Of a DNA stretch of 64,000 bases, positions 37,499 to 50,755 are shown piece by piece. A program made the translations under genes and the position numbers. The stretch comes from Gammaproteobacteria bacterium Gsub (lineage in GTDB: Bacteria > Pseudomonadota > Gammaproteobacteria > PS1 > Pseudothioglobaceae): assembly GCA_002007405.1 (NCBI GenBank), contig JYIN01000008.1, positions 30,417 through 94,416 on the forward strand, written 5' to 3'. The first letter of the stretch is position 1, and every line of letters starts with the position of its first letter. The notes below the pieces were generated by a model. It made no database searches, was not told the DNA's origin, and was given only the letters and a program-made list of their open reading frames with translations.

Positions 37499-40400
37499 TT
37501 ACTCTTCAACTTGAGTCTCAATCCCAGCCTCGGTTTGTGCTTCGTTTAATTGTTCTGAGAGGGCAGCTTCAGCGTCTGCGGCTTGCATGATGCTTTCTGC
37601 GCGCTGGGCACGGCGTTGTTGATGATGAGCAAAGCCTGTACCTGCCGGGATTAAGCGTCCAACAATAACATTTTCTTTTAAACCTTGCAAGGTATCAACA
37701 CGACCTGTGGTTGAGGCCTCGGTCAATACGCGAGTGGTTTCTTGAAATGAGGCAGCAGAAATAAAAGATTCTGTTGCTAACGATGCTTTAGTAATACCCA
37801 TTAGTAATCTTTGGTAGATAACTGGGTCTTTGCCTTGTGTTTCCAATTGTTTGTTGGTATCAATAACCCGCATATATTCAACAGTTTCTCCATTGACAAA
37901 TGATGAATCTCCAGCATCAACCACCTCAACCTTGCGTAACATTTGTTTGACAATTACCTCAATATGCTTGTCCGAAATATTAACCCCCTGGAGGCGATAA
38001 ACATTTTGCACTTCTTTGACTACATAATTTGCCAACGCCTCTACCCCTAAAAGACGCAGAATATCATGGGGATTAGAGGGACCATCAGAGAGAACATCAC
38101 CTTTCTCAACCGCTTCACCATCAAAAACATTAATTTGACGCCATTTGTGAATCATCATCTCAAATGGTGGCTCACCATCTTCAGGAGTAATTATCAAACG
38201 CTCTTTACTCTTAGTTGGATTACCAAAACTCACTATCCCTGTTGCTTCTGCAAGGATTGAATGGTCTTTGGCTTTGCGTGCCTCAAATAAATCAGCAACG
38301 CGTGGTAAACCACCAGTAATATCACTGGTTTTAGAAAGGTCTTTGGGAATTTTAGCCAGTACCTCACCCGCAGAAATAACTTGCTTATCTTCTAAGTGAA
38401 TTTTTACATTTGAGGGCAAGTAGTGGGTTGATAATACAATCTCTGGATTTTTTTCATCAACCATTTTAATCAAAGGTTTCAGCCCTTTTGCCGCTACTGA
38501 CCTCTGTGCCTCACCCACCACTTCAAAGAAAGTTAGACCTGTTAAAGGTTCGGTATTTTTAACTACCGTAACCCCTTCAACAAAATCAACAAAAATAACA
38601 CGACCTGATTGCTCGGCAATAATGGGATGAGTATGAGGGTCCCAATCGGCAATTTTATCTTGAGCTTTGACCGTAGTACCTTCTTGAACATGCACTAATG
38701 CACCATAAGGGATTTTATAACGCTCCGCTTCTTGTCCTTTTTTATTGCGAATGGTTACCTCTGATGAGCGTGAAACCACTACTAAATCACCCTTCGTATT
38801 GGTAATAGATTTCACCCCCTCAAGATGGACAATGCCGTCTGTATTGATATTGATGCTACTCACAATGGTTGAGGCTGATGCCGCACCACCAATGTGGAAA
38901 GTGCGCATGGTTAGTTGAGTACCCGGCTCACCAATGGATTGGGCTGCAATCACCCCGACTGCCTCACCTACGCCGATTTTATGACCGCGTGCCATATCGT
39001 TGCCATAACAAGAAGAACAAACCCCATAGCGAGTTTCACAGGTAATGGTTGAGCGCACTTTGATAGATTCAATACCTAAATCATTAATTTTATTTGTATC
39101 TTCTAAAGTTATTAAATGTCCTTTTTCTAACAATATTTTTTTTGAATCTGGAACTAAAACCATCTCGGCAGCTACCCTACCGACCACTCTATCACCAAGT
39201 GTTTGTACAATATTACCACCTTCAATAACGGCTTTCATTAGCAAACCATTCTCAGTGTTACAATCTTCTTGAGTAATAACCAAATCTTGACCAACATCAA
39301 CCAAACGCCGTGTTAAATAACCTGAGTTTGCTGTTTTTAACGCGGTATCTGCCAAACCTTTGCGTGCACCGTGGGTTGAGATAAAGTATTGCATATTATT
39401 CAAACCTTCGCGAAAGTTTGAGGTAATTGGGGTTTCAATGATTGATCCATCTGGCTTTGCCATTAGACCACGCATACCTGCCAACTGACGCATTTGTGCA
39501 GGCGAGCCTCGCGCGCCCGAATCTGCCATCATATAAACCGAATTAAAAGAAGCAAGTTTTTGGGTTTTGCCATCAGCATTGGTAAAATCTTCAAACCCAA
39601 TTTCATCCATCATCGCTTTAGCGACATTCTCAGAGGTGCGGGACCAAATATCAATCACTTTATTATAACGCTCACCATCGGTTACCACTCCTTGTGTATA
39701 TTGTTTTTGGACATTTTTAACTTGTTTTTCTGCCGCTGTAATCATATTTGCTTTAGATTGTGGAATGGTCATATCATTAGAACAAAATGAAATGCCTGAT
39801 TTGGTTGAATATTGGAAACCCATATACATCATCTGATCAGCAAAAATCACCGTGTCTTTAAGTTCCTGAGTTTGATAACAAATATGAATCAAATTTGATA
39901 CAACTTTTTTGGTAATGGCTTGGTTGATTAAATCAAACGAAAGTCCAACGGGTAGAATTTTTGAGAAAATAGCACGACCAACAGTTGTATCTACAATCCG
40001 TTTTTTACTTGGCTGATATTTTCCTTTGATTTTTTTATATTCTTGAATGCGTAATTTAACTTTAGCATGCAGCGCAGCTATGTCTGATTCGTAGGCATTT
40101 AATGCCTCAGTTGCATTTGCAAAAATAAGCCCCTCCCCTTTTTGATTAACCATATCACGAGTCATATAATAAAGACCTAAAATCACATCTTGTGAGGGCA
40201 CGATAATTGGCTCACCACTAGCGAGGTGCAATACATTATTAGATGCCAACATAAGGACTCTTGCCTCTAATTGAGCCTCTTCAGATAAGGGTACATGTAC
40301 TGCCATCTGATCGCCATCAAAATCAGCATTAAATGCGCCACAAACCAGAGGGTGTAATTGAATTGCCTTGCCTTCAATCAATAAAGGCTCAAATGCCTGA

Positions 40401-41707
40401 ATACCCAGACGGTGTAAAGTTGGTGCACGGTTTAACATGACCGGATGCTGGTGCACTACTTTTTCTAAAATATCCCATACTTCTGGGATTTCCCCCTCTA
40501 CCATTTTTTTTGCTGCTTTAATCGTTGAGGCTAAACCTTGAACCTGCAAGCGATTGTAAATAAATGGCTTGAATAATTCCAGTGCCATTTTCTTTGGCAA
40601 ACCACATTGGTGTAATTTAAGATAGGGACCGCAAACAATCACCGAACGCCCTGAATAATCAACCCGCTTACCGAGTAAATTTTGGCGGAAACGACCTTGT
40701 TTGCCTTTAATCATGTCTGCAATTGATTTAAGTGGACGACGGTTATTGCCCATCACCGCACGACCACGGCGACCGTTATCAATAAGTGAATCTACCGCTT
40801 CTTGCAACATCCGTTTTTCGTTACGGACGATAATTTCTGGTGCATCAAGCTCTAATAGCCGCCCTAAGCGATTATTACGATTGATAACACGGCGGTATAA
40901 ATCATTTAAATCTGAGGTGGCAAAACGACCGCCATCAAGCGGCACCAAGGGGCGTAAATCTGGTGGCAAAATAGGTAAAACATTAAGCACCATCCACTCT
41001 GGTTTATTGCCTGATTGAATCAGTGAATCAATCAATTTAAGGCGTTTATTGTATTTTTTGAGTTTGGTTTGGCTTTTAGTATTTAAGCTGTCTTCACGTA
41101 AATTAGCTGCTTCTTTTTCAAGTTGCATCTCTTTTAAAACATCTTGAATTGCCTCAGCGCCCATTTTCGCCTCAAATTCATCATCACCGTAGTCATTCAA
41201 AGCATCAAAATACATCTCTTCGGTAAGTAATTGCTTATGCACTAATGGAGTGGATCCAGGATCGGTTACTAAAAAAGCCTCAAAATACAAAACCCGTTCA
41301 ATGTCTTTGAGAGTCATATCCATGAGCAATCCTAAACGCGATGGCAAAGATTTAAGATACCAAATATGGGCAACAGGAGCAGCCAGCTCAATATGCCCCA
41401 TCCGTTCTCTACGGACTTTTGATAAAGTTACCTCAACGCCACATTTTTCACACACTACATTGCGGAATTTCATGCGTTTATATTTACCACATAGGCATTC
41501 AAAATCTTTCATTGGACCAAAAATTTTGGCACAAAATAAACCTTCTCTTTCTGGTTTAAAAGTGCGATAGTTAATGGTTTCAGGTTTTTTCACCTCGCCA
41601 TATGACCATGATCGAATTTTTTCTGGAGCGGCCAAACCCACCCGAATTGCATCAAATTCTTGTTCTTTATTTTGTTGTTTTAAAATAGTTAATAAATCTT
41701 TCATCAA
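37499..41707 (-). CDS. rpoC: RNA polymerase beta' subunit
   Basis: Catalytic subunit of RNA polymerase, 1402 residues, the typical gammaproteobacterial length. The N-terminal zinc site reads [20 protein letters not shown], the Mg-binding loop NADFDGDQM is intact, and the bridge/trigger region includes [19 protein letters not shown]. The second zinc site is in [13 protein letters not shown]. It lies 10 bases downstream of rpoB. A short inverted repeat (AACCGC/GCGGTT) overlaps the stop codon but lacks a T run, so termination here is uncertain. Confidence 0.99.
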   Translation of the reverse strand: MMKDLLTILKQQNKEQEFDAIRVGLAAPEKIRSWSYGEVKKPETINYRTFKPEREGLFCAKIFGPMKDFECLCGKYKRMKFRNVVCEKCGVEVTLSKVRRERMGHIELAAPVAHIWYLKSLPSRLGLLMDMTLKDIERVLYFEAFLVTDPGSTPLVHKQLLTEEMYFDALNDYGDDEFEAKMGAEAIQDVLKEMQLEKEAANLREDSLNTKSQTKLKKYNKRLKLIDSLIQSGNKPEWMVLNVLPILPPDLRPLVPLDGGRFATSDLNDLYRRVINRNNRLGRLLELDAPEIIVRNEKRMLQEAVDSLIDNGRRGRAVMGNNRRPLKSIADMIKGKQGRFRQNLLGKRVDYSGRSVIVCGPYLKLHQCGLPKKMALELFKPFIYNRLQVQGLASTIKAAKKMVEGEIPEVWDILEKVVHQHPVMLNRAPTLHRLGIQAFEPLLIEGKAIQLHPLVCGAFNADFDGDQMAVHVPLSEEAQLEARVLMLASNNVLHLASGEPIIVPSQDVILGLYYMTRDMVNQKGEGLIFANATEALNAYESDIAALHAKVKLRIQEYKKIKGKYQPSKKRIVDTTVGRAIFSKILPVGLSFDLINQAITKKVVSNLIHICYQTQELKDTVIFADQMMYMGFQYSTKSGISFCSNDMTIPQSKANMITAAEKQVKNVQKQYTQGVVTDGERYNKVIDIWSRTSENVAKAMMDEIGFEDFTNADGKTQKLASFNSVYMMADSGARGSPAQMRQLAGMRGLMAKPDGSIIETPITSNFREGLNNMQYFISTHGARKGLADTALKTANSGYLTRRLVDVGQDLVITQEDCNTENGLLMKAVIEGGNIVQTLGDRVVGRVAAEMVLVPDSKKILLEKGHLITLEDTNKINDLGIESIKVRSTITCETRYGVCSSCYGNDMARGHKIGVGEAVGVIAAQSIGEPGTQLTMRTFHIGGAASASTIVSSININTDGIVHLEGVKSITNTKGDLVVVSRSSEVTIRNKKGQEAERYKIPYGALVHVQEGTTVKAQDKIADWDPHTHPIIAEQSGRVIFVDFVEGVTVVKNTEPLTGLTFFEVVGEAQRSVAAKGLKPLIKMVDEKNPEIVLSTHYLPSNVKIHLEDKQVISAGEVLAKIPKDLSKTSDITGGLPRVADLFEARKAKDHSILAEATGIVSFGNPTKSKERLIITPEDGEPPFEMMIHKWRQINVFDGEAVEKGDVLSDGPSNPHDILRLLGVEALANYVVKEVQNVYRLQGVNISDKHIEVIVKQMLRKVEVVDAGDSSFVNGETVEYMRVIDTNKQLETQGKDPVIYQRLLMGITKASLATESFISAASFQETTRVLTEASTTGRVDTLQGLKENVIVGRLIPAGTGFAHHQQRRAQRAESIMQAADAEAALSEQLNEAQTEAGIETQVEE

Positions 41708-41717
41708 ATTCTCCCAA

Positions 41718-44700
41718 TTAGTGTTGCTCTAATTCAACATCAATGCCCAACGAACGGATCTCCTTCACTAATACATTAAACGATTCTGGCATGACTGATT
41801 CGGCTAAGTTAATCCCATCAACAATGCTCTTATATATCTTCGCACGACCGCTAACATCGTCTGATTTTACCGTTAGCATTTCACGCAAGGTGTGTGCGGC
41901 ACCATACGCCTCAAGTGCCCAAACTTCCATCTCTCCAAAACGCTGACCACCAAACTGTGCTTTGCCACTGAGCGGCTGCTGGGTGACTAAGGAATAGGGC
42001 CCTGTTGAGCGGGCGTGCATTTTGTCATCTACCAAGTGATTGAGTTTTAACATGTGCATATAGCCTACCGTTACTGGACGATCAAACATCTCACCAGTAC
42101 GCCCGTCATAGAGTTGCTCTTGCCCTGATTCTGGCAAATTAGCCAATTTTAGTAATGATTTAATATCTTCTTCTTTAATGCCATCAAATACAGGGGTTGC
42201 CATTGGCACACCAGTGCGTAAATTGTTAGCCAACTCAATGATTTCTTTATCGCTAAAGGCGGCTAAATCTTCTTGTTTACCGTAAGCATTATATATTTTG
42301 TCTAAAAATACTCTAATTTCTTTGACCATCTCAGCTCGTTTTTCATCTAACATCAAAGCAATTTTGTACCCTAAACCTTTTGCCGCGTAACCTAGATGAA
42401 CTTCCAACACCTGACCAACATTCATACGAGATGGCACCCCGAGCGGATTAAGTACTATATCAACGGCAGAACCATCTGCCAAATAAGGCATATCCTCAAC
42501 TGGTGAAACGCGTGAAATTACACCTTTATTACCATGACGACCCGCCATCTTATCACCGACTTGAAGAGTTTTTCGTGTTGCTACATAAACCTTAACCATT
42601 TTCATCACCCCAGGTGGTAATTCTGCACCTTCATTAATCTTGGCACGCTCATTTTCAAAAAATTTATCAAACTCAGCTTGCTTGGCTCTGGCTTGTTTTG
42701 CCAAAGTTGCAACCTCTTTATTCACGCTAGAATCCTTGACTTTGATTTTTACTACATCAATATTTTCCAAAGGTGATAGCATTTGGGCGTTTAACTTATC
42801 ATTAGCTTTAATGTTGCCAATGCCTTTGCTTACAATGTTGCCAGAAAGTTTGGCACGCACTCGACGATAAATATCACTATCAATAATGCTAAATTCATCA
42901 TCAATGTCTTTTCTAATCTTTACCAAACGATCTTCGTCAATACTCAGTGCTCTTTTATCTTTTTCAACATGATCGCGAGTAAAGATTTGCACATCAATCA
43001 CTACACCAGATTTTGAAGCCCCAACACGCAACGAAGAATCTTTAACATTGTTGGCTTTTTCACCAAAAATAGCGCGTAATAATTTTTCTTCTGGGGAAGG
43101 CACAGTTTCACTTTTAGGAGTGACTTTACCTACCAGAATATCACCACTTTTAACCCGTGCGCCGACATACACTACACCCACTTCATCTAATTTAGACAAG
43201 GCAGATTCGCTAACATTAGGAATATCTGCAGTAATTTCTTCAGGACCGAGTTTGGTATCCCGAGAATAAGCGGTTAATTCTTCAATATGGATACTGGTAT
43301 AACGGTCTTCTTGTACTACTCTTTCTGAGACTAAGATTGAATCTTCAAAATTGTAACCATTCCAAGGCATAAAGGCAATTTTCATATTCTGACCTAAAGC
43401 TAATTCACCCAAATCAGTTGAAGGACCATCGGCCAGTACATCGCCCATTTTTATTTTATCCCCTGCTTTTACCAAAGGTTTTTGGTTGATACAGGTGTTT
43501 TGGTTGGAACGCGAATATTTAGTTAAATTATAAATATCCACACCCAACTCACCTGCTTTTGTTTGTTTGGAATCAACCCGAATGACCACCCGAGAGGCAT
43601 CAACTGCCTCAACAACGCCACTGTGTATAGCAGTTACACAAACACGCGAATCAGTTGCCACCACACGCTCAATGCCAGTGCCGACCAGAGGTTTTTCAGC
43701 TTTTAACACCGGCACTGCTTGGCGCTGCATGTTAGATCCCATCAATGCACGGTTTGCATCATCATGCTCTAAAAATGGAATTAATGATGCTGCCACTGAA
43801 GAGATTTGTTTAGAATCAATATCAATTAAAGTAACATCAGCAGAATTAACAAAAACAAATTCATTTTTGTGTCGGCAAGAAATCAGATCATCGGTTAATT
43901 TTCCTTTACTATCAACATTGGCATTAGCTTGAGCAATGGTATGTGCAACTTCATCAATAGCAGAAATATAGACAATTTCATTGGTTACTTTGCCATTTTT
44001 AACGGTTTGATAAGGGGTTTCTAAAAAACCATAATCATTGGTTCTAGCATAGACTGCCAAAGTGTTAATCAGCCCAATGTTGGGCCCTTCTGGGGTTTCA
44101 ATCGGACATAGGCGACCATAATGAGAGGGATGCACATCACGCACCTCAAAACCTGCACGCTCACGGGTTAAACCGCCTGGACCTAAGGCAGAAATACGGC
44201 GTTTATGGGTGATTCCTGAAAGTGGATTGACCTGATCCATAAATTGTGACAATTGCGAAGACCCAAAAAATTCTTTAATCGCAGAAGAGACGGGCTTAGA
44301 ATTGATTAAATCCTGGGGGGTTAGTTCGTCCGTCTCTGCTAGGTTTAACCCTTCTTTCACTATTTTTTCAACGCGAATAAGACCAATTCTAAACTGATTT
44401 TCAATCATTTCGCCAATCGATCTGACGCGCCTATTGGCAAGTGTATCAACATCGTCAACGCTGTCATTGCCGTTTTTAATATCAATGAGCAATTTCAATA
44501 CATTGATAATATCCTCATTGGTCAAAACATGTGAGCCTGTTTCTGAGGCAATGCCTAGACGACGATTGAGTTTCATACGCCCTACTTTAGAAAGATCATA
44601 GCGCTCACTTTTAGAGAATAAATTATTAAACAATAAATTAACTGCATCTTCGGTTGCTGGCTCCCCAGGTCGCATCACATGATAAATAGACATCCGCGCC

Positions 44701-45800
44701 TCTAAGGTAGTTTGGGTCTCATCCAAACGCAATATATCAGAAATATAAGCCCCGCCTTCGGATTCATTAACATATAAAATCTCAATCTTTTTAATCTTAT
44801 TGGCACTCAAAACCCCCAACACTTCTTTGTTAATAACGGTGTTGGCAGCTAACAAAACTTCCCCTGTTTGTTTATCAATAATTTCTTGCGCAATGACTTT
44901 ATCAAATAAATACTCAAGCGGTGCATTGATTGATTTAACTTTTGATTTTTCTAATAATTTTGTATGTTTGTCGGTAACACGGCGACCTTTTTCAACAATA
45001 ATATCAGCCCCTGATTTAATATCAAATTCTGCAATAATGCCACGCAATTTGGCTGCTGATAAACTTACATCACAAGATTTCACTTTGAGTTTAATGTTGG
45101 TTTTTTCAAAAAAAGTATCAAGAATTTCCACACTATTCAAACCCATTGCCCGTAACAAGGTGGTAACGGGCAGTTTTCTACGGCGGTCAATTCGTGCATA
45201 AAGATGCTCATGATGATCAAATTCAAAATCTAACCACGATCCGCGGTAAGGAATAATGCGTGATGAAAATAGGATTTTGCCTGAAGAATGGGTTTTGCCT
45301 CTATCGTGTTCAAAAATCACCCCGGGGGATCTGTGTAATTGTGATACCACAACGCGTTCTGTGCCATTGATAACAAAAGTGCCAGTTTCGGTCATCAATG
45401 GTAATTGACCCAGATAGACATATTCTTCAATAATTTGTTTAACCCGGCGTTTTTTCTTTAAAGTTGAGCCATTTTTATCAAATAAAACCAAATTTAATTT
45501 CACTCGTAATGTTGAGGCAAAAGTTGCCCCGCGTAATTTACACTCTTCAACATTAAATTTGGGCGCTTGTAATTTATAATCAACATATTCAATTTGAGCA
45601 TAACCATTAACTGCTGTTATTGGAAAAATTGATTGAAATACTGCATGCAAGCCAACATCTATTTTAACTTTTTTACCTGCTTGAATAAAATCGTTGAATG
45701 AATCGATTTGGATAGCCAATAAATCGGGTTCAACTAAAGTTGATTTTCTAGAGCCAAAATTATTTCTAATTCTCTTTTTTTCAGTGAATGAATAAGTCAT
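41718..45800 (-). CDS. rpoB: RNA polymerase beta subunit
   Basis: 1360 residues. Present are the rifampicin-pocket segment with [20 protein letters not shown] and [23 protein letters not shown], the NIGLINTLA block, and the C-terminal [20 protein letters not shown]. The pocket residues look like the sensitive form. It follows rplL with a 127-base gap containing a hairpin, and rpoC follows after 10 bases. Confidence 0.99.
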   Translation of the reverse strand: MTYSFTEKKRIRNNFGSRKSTLVEPDLLAIQIDSFNDFIQAGKKVKIDVGLHAVFQSIFPITAVNGYAQIEYVDYKLQAPKFNVEECKLRGATFASTLRVKLNLVLFDKNGSTLKKKRRVKQIIEEYVYLGQLPLMTETGTFVINGTERVVVSQLHRSPGVIFEHDRGKTHSSGKILFSSRIIPYRGSWLDFEFDHHEHLYARIDRRRKLPVTTLLRAMGLNSVEILDTFFEKTNIKLKVKSCDVSLSAAKLRGIIAEFDIKSGADIIVEKGRRVTDKHTKLLEKSKVKSINAPLEYLFDKVIAQEIIDKQTGEVLLAANTVINKEVLGVLSANKIKKIEILYVNESEGGAYISDILRLDETQTTLEARMSIYHVMRPGEPATEDAVNLLFNNLFSKSERYDLSKVGRMKLNRRLGIASETGSHVLTNEDIINVLKLLIDIKNGNDSVDDVDTLANRRVRSIGEMIENQFRIGLIRVEKIVKEGLNLAETDELTPQDLINSKPVSSAIKEFFGSSQLSQFMDQVNPLSGITHKRRISALGPGGLTRERAGFEVRDVHPSHYGRLCPIETPEGPNIGLINTLAVYARTNDYGFLETPYQTVKNGKVTNEIVYISAIDEVAHTIAQANANVDSKGKLTDDLISCRHKNEFVFVNSADVTLIDIDSKQISSVAASLIPFLEHDDANRALMGSNMQRQAVPVLKAEKPLVGTGIERVVATDSRVCVTAIHSGVVEAVDASRVVIRVDSKQTKAGELGVDIYNLTKYSRSNQNTCINQKPLVKAGDKIKMGDVLADGPSTDLGELALGQNMKIAFMPWNGYNFEDSILVSERVVQEDRYTSIHIEELTAYSRDTKLGPEEITADIPNVSESALSKLDEVGVVYVGARVKSGDILVGKVTPKSETVPSPEEKLLRAIFGEKANNVKDSSLRVGASKSGVVIDVQIFTRDHVEKDKRALSIDEDRLVKIRKDIDDEFSIIDSDIYRRVRAKLSGNIVSKGIGNIKANDKLNAQMLSPLENIDVVKIKVKDSSVNKEVATLAKQARAKQAEFDKFFENERAKINEGAELPPGVMKMVKVYVATRKTLQVGDKMAGRHGNKGVISRVSPVEDMPYLADGSAVDIVLNPLGVPSRMNVGQVLEVHLGYAAKGLGYKIALMLDEKRAEMVKEIRVFLDKIYNAYGKQEDLAAFSDKEIIELANNLRTGVPMATPVFDGIKEEDIKSLLKLANLPESGQEQLYDGRTGEMFDRPVTVGYMHMLKLNHLVDDKMHARSTGPYSLVTQQPLSGKAQFGGQRFGEMEVWALEAYGAAHTLREMLTVKSDDVSGRAKIYKSIVDGINLAESVMPESFNVLVKEIRSLGIDVELEQH

Positions 45801-45881
45801 GAATACCTCGTATAAGTTGGTTGATTACAACAAAATTCTTTTAATATTTTTGTCTAAATTGCCTCTCTAAAATAAAAAATA

Positions 45882-45910
45882 CCAAAACCTCCTATATGGA
45901 GATTTTGGAT
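45882..45910 (-). terminator. Hairpin between rplL and rpoB (partial terminator/attenuator)
   Basis: On the minus strand CCAAAA and TTTTGG arms, extended by a C/T-rich and GGAGG inner stem, are followed by a T-rich run (TATTTTTTATTTT). Its position between rplL and rpoB matches the attenuator that lowers rpoBC relative to rplJL in other gammaproteobacteria. Confidence 0.75.
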
Positions 45911-45927
45911 TTTTACATCTGACTAAG

Positions 45928-46305
45928 TTATTTTAGTTCTGCGCTAGCGCCGGCTTCTTCAAGCTGTTTTTGAATCTCTTCTGCCTCAGCTTTATCAACA
46001 CCTTCTTTTATAGGTGTTGGTGCTGCCTCAACCATATCTTTTGCCTCTTTAAGACCTAAACCAGTGATAGCGCGTACAGTTTTAATAACTGCCACTTTTT
46101 TATCACCGAACGCTGTTAATACAACACTAAACTCAGACTGCTCTTCTGCCACATCGCTAGCATCTCCACCAGCTACTGCCACAGGCGCTGCTACCGCTGC
46201 TGCAGATACACCAAATTTTTCTTCCATTGCCGAGACCAGCTCAACAACATCCATTACCGACATATCGGCAATTGCATTTAAGATATCTTCATTTGATAAT
46301 GCCAT
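45928..46305 (-). CDS. rplL: 50S ribosomal protein L7/L12
   Basis: Stalk protein that recruits translational GTPases. 125 residues: N-terminal dimerisation domain (about 1-35), Ala/Val-rich hinge ([13 protein letters not shown]), and C-terminal domain with [24 protein letters not shown]. Lies 23 bases after rplJ. Confidence 0.98.
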   Translation of the reverse strand: MALSNEDILNAIADMSVMDVVELVSAMEEKFGVSAAAVAAPVAVAGGDASDVAEEQSEFSVVLTAFGDKKVAVIKTVRAITGLGLKEAKDMVEAAPTPIKEGVDKAEAEEIQKQLEEAGASAELK

Positions 46306-46328
46306 GATATTTACTCCTTTTTTATTTA

Positions 46329-46850
46329 TTATTGTTTTTGTTCTTTAATCGCTGCCACTGCTCTAGTTACTTTTGTCGGAACCTCATTTAGAGTTCGGCA
46401 AAATTTCTCAACAGGTGCCAACATCAAAGCCATAACCAAACCAATCGCTTGATCTTTAGTAGGCAGGTCTGCAATCCGCCCCAGTTGATTTGAATCAATA
46501 AATTCGCCTGAGATTCCCAAACCTTTAACGATTAAATCTGCATTTTCTTTAACAAAGTCTTGGAACACGCGTGCTACGGCACCTGGGTCATTCTCGGAAA
46601 AACCTAAAATTACCGGTCCACTAAGAACGGATGTTACGCATTCACAATTTGTCTTTGCCAGTGCCCGCTTTGCTAAAGTATTTTTTACTACGCGTAAAGA
46701 TACATTTTTCTCTAAGGCTTGAGAACGCAAATTGGTCATTTGTCCAACACTCAATCCACGATACTCAGCCACGCCAACGGACACGCATTTATCTGCCAGT
46801 GCATTGACCTGTTTGACAACCGCTTTTTTTGCTTCCAGATTTAGAGCCAT
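46329..46850 (-). CDS. rplJ: 50S ribosomal protein L10
   Basis: Base of the L7/L12 stalk, 173 residues, with the N-terminal rRNA-binding domain ([21 protein letters not shown]) and a C-terminal helix for L12 dimers. In other bacteria L10 with L12 represses this operon by binding the leader; a matching leader is seen just upstream (separate entry). Confidence 0.97.
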   Translation of the reverse strand: MALNLEAKKAVVKQVNALADKCVSVGVAEYRGLSVGQMTNLRSQALEKNVSLRVVKNTLAKRALAKTNCECVTSVLSGPVILGFSENDPGAVARVFQDFVKENADLIVKGLGISGEFIDSNQLGRIADLPTKDQAIGLVMALMLAPVEKFCRTLNEVPTKVTRAVAAIKEQKQ

Positions 46851-46904
46851 TTACCTCTCCTGAACAATTTAAAAATAAAAGCTATCAATTCGATAACTCT
46901 CCCT

Positions 46905-47005
46905 TATTTAGAGTATTTGCATACCCTCTACATAGGCCGATTGGACAATCAATTAAACAAACACACCAAAAATATGTTTGCACCTATGGTCTTTGAGGTA
47001 GCGAA
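46905..47005 (-). promoter_or_regulatory. L10 leader RNA (rplJL autoregulation)
   Basis: In the 192-base gap before rplJ the minus strand reads AAAGACCATAGGTGCAAACA and later GGCCTATGTAGAGGGTATGC. These are the two conserved arms of the gammaproteobacterial L10 leader (AGACCxTAGG .. CCTAxGTAGAxGGT); CATAGG pairs with CCTATG. Boundaries are approximate. Confidence 0.72.
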
Positions 47006-47042
47006 TAAATCCACAACCCAAAGAATTTTTTTAGTAGATAGA

Positions 47043-47738
47043 TTAGGTATCTACTGAAGTTAAGTCAATACTAAAACCTGGTCCCATAGTTGAAGAAATG
47101 CTCATTTTTTTGAAATAAACTCCTTTGGTAGAACTCGGTTTTGCTTTTTTCAATGCTTTTATTAAGGCGTTAATATTTTGTGCCAATGCCTCAATACTAA
47201 AAGACGCCCTACCAATACAACTGTGGATAATGCCAGCTTTATCGGTGCGATAACGCACTTGACCTGCTTTGGCATTTTTAGTGGCTGTTGCCACATCCTG
47301 TGTTACCGTGCCGACCTTTGGATTAGGCATCAAGCCACGAGGTCCTAACACTTGACCTAGGCGACCTACAATACCCATTGCATCTGGTGAGGCAATAATC
47401 ACATCATAATTAAGATCTCCGTTTTGCATGGATTTCATCAAATCTTCCATGCCGACAATATCTGCACCAGCATCCTTTGCCTTGCTGATATTATCCCCTT
47501 GCGTAAATACCGCAACACGAACTGTTTTTCCTGTACCATTAGGCAAAACCACAGCACCACGCACATTTTGGTCTGATTTTTTGGTATCCACACCAAGATT
47601 GATACTCACATCAACCGATTCATCAAACTTAGCCTTGGCGCAGTCTTTTAACAAATTAAGCGCATCATTTATTGGATAGCGCTTCCCCATCTCCAGCTTG
47701 GTCAAATTATCTTTTTGTATTTTTGTTAATTGTGCCAT
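47043..47738 (-). CDS. rplA: 50S ribosomal protein L1
   Basis: 231 residues, L1 stalk protein. The signature segment [18 protein letters not shown] (about 129-146) and the [25 protein letters not shown] start region are typical. It starts 3 bases after rplK. L1 represses its own mRNA in other bacteria; a binding site was not resolved here. Confidence 0.98.
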   Translation of the reverse strand: MAQLTKIQKDNLTKLEMGKRYPINDALNLLKDCAKAKFDESVDVSINLGVDTKKSDQNVRGAVVLPNGTGKTVRVAVFTQGDNISKAKDAGADIVGMEDLMKSMQNGDLNYDVIIASPDAMGIVGRLGQVLGPRGLMPNPKVGTVTQDVATATKNAKAGQVRYRTDKAGIIHSCIGRASFSIEALAQNINALIKALKKAKPSSTKGVYFKKMSISSTMGPGFSIDLTSVDT

Positions 47739-47741
47739 TTA

Positions 47742-48170
47742 TCAACCCTCCACTTCAATACCCATTGATCGGGCTGTGCCAGCAATAACATTAATTGCCG
47801 ATTCCATGTCATTGGTGTTTAAGTCTTTCATTTTAATGGTGGCAACTTCTTCTAATTGAGCACGCGATATTTTACCAACTTTATCAGTATGCGGGACGCT
47901 ACTGCCTTTTTTAATGCCTGTTACTTTTAAAATTAACAACGCTGCGGGCGGAGTTTTGGTAATAAATGTAAAGCTACGGTCATTATAAACCGTAATAACT
48001 ACAGGCACTTTCATGCCTTTATCAATATTCCCAGTTTGGGCATTAAACGCTTTACAAAAATCCATAATATTAACCCCATGCTGACCAAGCGCAGGACCTA
48101 CTGGTGGCGAAGGATTTGCCTCTTGTGCTGGGATTTGTAACTTAATATAAGATTCAATTTTTTTAGCCAT
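47742..48170 (-). CDS. rplK: 50S ribosomal protein L11
   Basis: 142 residues; binds the GTPase-associated region of 23S rRNA. The proline-rich N-terminal [20 protein letters not shown] and the C-terminal RNA-binding segment ending MGIEVEG are canonical. Confidence 0.98.
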   Translation of the reverse strand: MAKKIESYIKLQIPAQEANPSPPVGPALGQHGVNIMDFCKAFNAQTGNIDKGMKVPVVITVYNDRSFTFITKTPPAALLILKVTGIKKGSSVPHTDKVGKISRAQLEEVATIKMKDLNTNDMESAINVIAGTARSMGIEVEG

Positions 48171-48252
48171 TTTTCTTCCTTGAGGATTCTACCTCATGTG
48201 GGTACAAACGCCAATTAGGCTCCCCTGTTTAAGACAACTATTATTGTCTTTT

Positions 48253-48786
48253 TTATGTTTTCTCTACTTGAGAAAACTCTAGTTCTACTGGCGTAGTACG
48301 CCCAAAAATAAGCACTTCTACTTTAAGTAAATTCTTTTCATAATCAACCGATTCAATGATGCCATTAAATTCATTAAAAGGTCCGTCAATCACTAAGATT
48401 TCTTCGCCAGCCTGATAAATCACTTTAGGTTTGGGTTTATCAGCACCTTCTTGCACTCGGGTGAGAATTTTATCAACCTCGCGCTGGGTAATCGGCGAAG
48501 GCTTGCCCGATGATCCACCAATAAAACCAACCACATTATTGGTATTTTTCACCAACAACCAACTCGGCTCGGTCAATTCCATATTGATTAACATGTAGCC
48601 GGGGAAAAACTTGCGCTCGGCAGTTTTCTTTTGACCACCTTTGAGTTCTACCACTTGCTCGGTAGGAATCATAATATCACCTATCAAATCTTGTAAGCTT
48701 TCTCTAACAGCTGATTCTTCAATTGCCGCTTTAACTTTAGCCTCATAACCGCTTCTAGCGTGAAGCACATACCATCTTTTAGCCAT
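48253..48786 (-). CDS. nusG: Transcription elongation/termination factor NusG
   Basis: 177 residues. The NGN domain (KRWYVLHARSGYEAKV; FFPGYMLINMEL) contacts the beta' clamp, and the C-terminal KOW domain (GEEILVIDGPFNEFNGIIESVDYEKNLLKV) binds Rho or S10. It follows secE by 13 bases. Confidence 0.98.
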   Translation of the reverse strand: MAKRWYVLHARSGYEAKVKAAIEESAVRESLQDLIGDIMIPTEQVVELKGGQKKTAERKFFPGYMLINMELTEPSWLLVKNTNNVVGFIGGSSGKPSPITQREVDKILTRVQEGADKPKPKVIYQAGEEILVIDGPFNEFNGIIESVDYEKNLLKVEVLIFGRTTPVELEFSQVEKT

Positions 48787-48799
48787 TGGAAGAATCCTT

Positions 48800-49165
48800 T
48801 TAATTTGTTAGTAACTGTACAGCCCAAGTAAAAAATGCATCAACAATCCATAAGAAAATAGCAACAATCACCACTGCTATCATAATCATGCCCGTTGTTT
48901 TAATAGTCTCATCACGCGTTGGCCAAACAACTTTACGCAGCTCAATTTTTGTCTCTCTTAAAAACGATTTAAGGCGGATTCCTTGTGGTGATTTAAAAAA
49001 TACCAATCCTGCCAATACTAAGCCCGCCAATAAAGCCAACACTTTATACAGCGTTGTGTTCAACCCTAATGGATCTATATAGAATATGGAAAATGAGGCG
49101 ATCACAATTAGGATCGAGGCAATCATCCCAAATGAAAATTTTTCTGTTTGCGTTATTTTACTCAC
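48800..49165 (-). CDS. secE: Preprotein translocase subunit SecE
   Basis: About 121 residues, three membrane helices (near 12-32, 39-60 and 90-115), with the conserved cytoplasmic amphipathic segment KSFLRETKIELRKVVWPTRDE. The frame extends upstream through the tRNA-Trp gene, which cannot be coding, so I place the start at GTG 49163-49165 (VSKITQTEK), preceded by AGGG. This matches the usual length of the three-helix SecE in gammaproteobacteria. Confidence 0.92.
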   Translation of the reverse strand: MSKITQTEKFSFGMIASILIVIASFSIFYIDPLGLNTTLYKVLALLAGLVLAGLVFFKSPQGIRLKSFLRETKIELRKVVWPTRDETIKTTGMIMIAVVIVAIFLWIVDAFFTWAVQLLTN

Positions 49166-49181
49166 ATTACACCCTTTAATA

Positions 49182-49257
49182 TGGCAGGCAAGGAGGGACT
49201 CGAACCCCCACCCAACGGTTTTGGAGACCGCCACTCTACCAATTGAGCCACTTGCCT
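49182..49257 (-). tRNA. trpT: tRNA-Trp (CCA)
   Basis: 76 nt with encoded CCA end; anticodon loop CTCCAAA gives CCA. The acceptor arms AGGCAAG and CTTGCCT pair. It sits between tuf and secE, with secE beginning 16 bases beyond its 3' end. Confidence 0.98.
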
Positions 49258-49321
49258 TTTAAAAACCCTAAAACTCAAGCCAAAACTGAGATTAACATAT
49301 CTAAAATACTAATTAAGACGC

Positions 49322-50512
49322 TTAATCTATCACCTTAGAAACCACGCCTGCACCTACAGTGCGACCGCCTTCACGAATGGCAAATCTTAGACCATCTTCC
49401 ATGGCAATGGGTGAGAGTAGTTCTACACTCATCTTAACATTATCACCCGGCATGACCATCTCTACATCATTTGGTAACTGACAAGCACCTGTTACATCTG
49501 TGGTTCTAAAATAGAATTGCGGGCGATAGTTGTTAAAAAATGGGGTATGACGCCCACCTTCATCTTTGTTAAGAATATAGACTTCTGCTTCAAATTTAGA
49601 ATGCGGCTTGATTGAACCTGGCTTGGCTAAAACTTGACCGCGTTCTACTTCTTCGCGCTTAGTGCCTCGTAACAATACACCTACATTATCACCTGCTTCG
49701 CCAGAATCAAGCAACTTACGAAACATTTCTACCCCTGTGCAAGTGGTTGTTTGAGTGTCTTTAATGCCCACAATTTCTAATTCATCACCCACATTGACCA
49801 CACCCGCCTCAATACGACCAGTTACCACAGTGCCACGACCTGAAATTGAAAATACATCTTCAATCGGCATGATGAAAGTTTTATCGGTATCGCGCTTAGG
49901 GGTTGGAATGTAAGAATCTAGTGCTTCAACGAGTTTTAGGATTGACGGTACACCGATATCAGAGCTGTCGCCTTCTAAAGCTTTAAGAGCAGAGCCGAAG
50001 ATAATTGGGGTGTCATCACCAGGAAAATCGTATTCGTCTAATAACTCGCGGATTTCCATCTCTACTAATTCAATAAGTTCTTCATCATCCACCATGTCGG
50101 CTTTATTCATATAAACAACAATGTAGGGCACACCCACTTGTTTAGATAAAAGAATGTGCTCGCGAGTTTGTGCCATAGGACCATCGGTTGCAGCAATGAC
50201 GAGAATGGCACCATCCATTTGTGCAGCGCCAGTAATCATGTTTTTAACATAATCGGCATGTCCTGGGCAATCAACATGTGCATAATGACGCGTTTCTGAT
50301 TCGTATTCTACATGAGCGGTTGAAATGGTAATGCCACGCTCCCTTTCTTCTGGGGCATTATCAATATCTGCATAATCTTTAAATTCACCGCCTCTAGCCT
50401 CTGCCATGACTTTAGTAATGGCAGCTGTTAAAGTAGTTTTACCATGGTCAACATGACCGATAGTACCAACATTAACATGGGGTTTGGTTCTTTCGAATTT
50501 TTCTTTTGACAT
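49322..50512 (-). CDS. tuf: Elongation factor Tu
   Basis: 396 residues. G1 is [14 protein letters not shown] (about 18-31), effector region [10 protein letters not shown]3 [11 protein letters not shown]4 NKAD, and domains II and III are complete ([11 protein letters not shown] end). It is preceded by three tRNA genes and followed by tRNA-Trp, the tufB arrangement. No second tuf copy is in this window. Confidence 0.99.
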   Translation of the reverse strand: MSKEKFERTKPHVNVGTIGHVDHGKTTLTAAITKVMAEARGGEFKDYADIDNAPEERERGITISTAHVEYESETRHYAHVDCPGHADYVKNMITGAAQMDGAILVIAATDGPMAQTREHILLSKQVGVPYIVVYMNKADMVDDEELIELVEMEIRELLDEYDFPGDDTPIIFGSALKALEGDSSDIGVPSILKLVEALDSYIPTPKRDTDKTFIMPIEDVFSISGRGTVVTGRIEAGVVNVGDELEIVGIKDTQTTTCTGVEMFRKLLDSGEAGDNVGVLLRGTKREEVERGQVLAKPGSIKPHSKFEAEVYILNKDEGGRHTPFFNNYRPQFYFRTTDVTGACQLPNDVEMVMPGDNVKMSVELLSPIAMEDGLRFAIREGGRTVGAGVVSKVID

Positions 50513-50555
50513 TTTCTCTTCCTCTATTTTAAAAATAAATTAAAACAAGTAACAC

Positions 50556-50631
<76 letters not shown>

Positions 50632-50646
50632 GCAACCTTTTCTACA

Positions 50647-50720
50647 TGGAGCGGGTAACGAGAATCGAACTCGTCTCATTGGCTTGGAAGGCCAAGGTAA
50701 TACCAATATACGATACCCGC
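50647..50720 (-). tRNA. glyT: tRNA-Gly (TCC)
   Basis: 74 nt with CCA end; loop CTTCCAA gives anticodon TCC. Acceptor GCGGGTA pairs with TACCCGC. Confidence 0.97.
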
Positions 50721-50755
50721 AAATTTTTTATCCATTTAACCCTATTTTTCCCTTG

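Noticed and set aside
37483..37500. Terminator after rpoC
   Set aside because: The AACCGC/GCGGTT repeat overlaps the stop codon and lacks a following T run; not enough to call.
49166..49234. N-terminal extension of SecE up to ATG 49232
   Set aside because: It would translate most of the tRNA-Trp gene; GTG at 49165 gives the normal SecE start and length.
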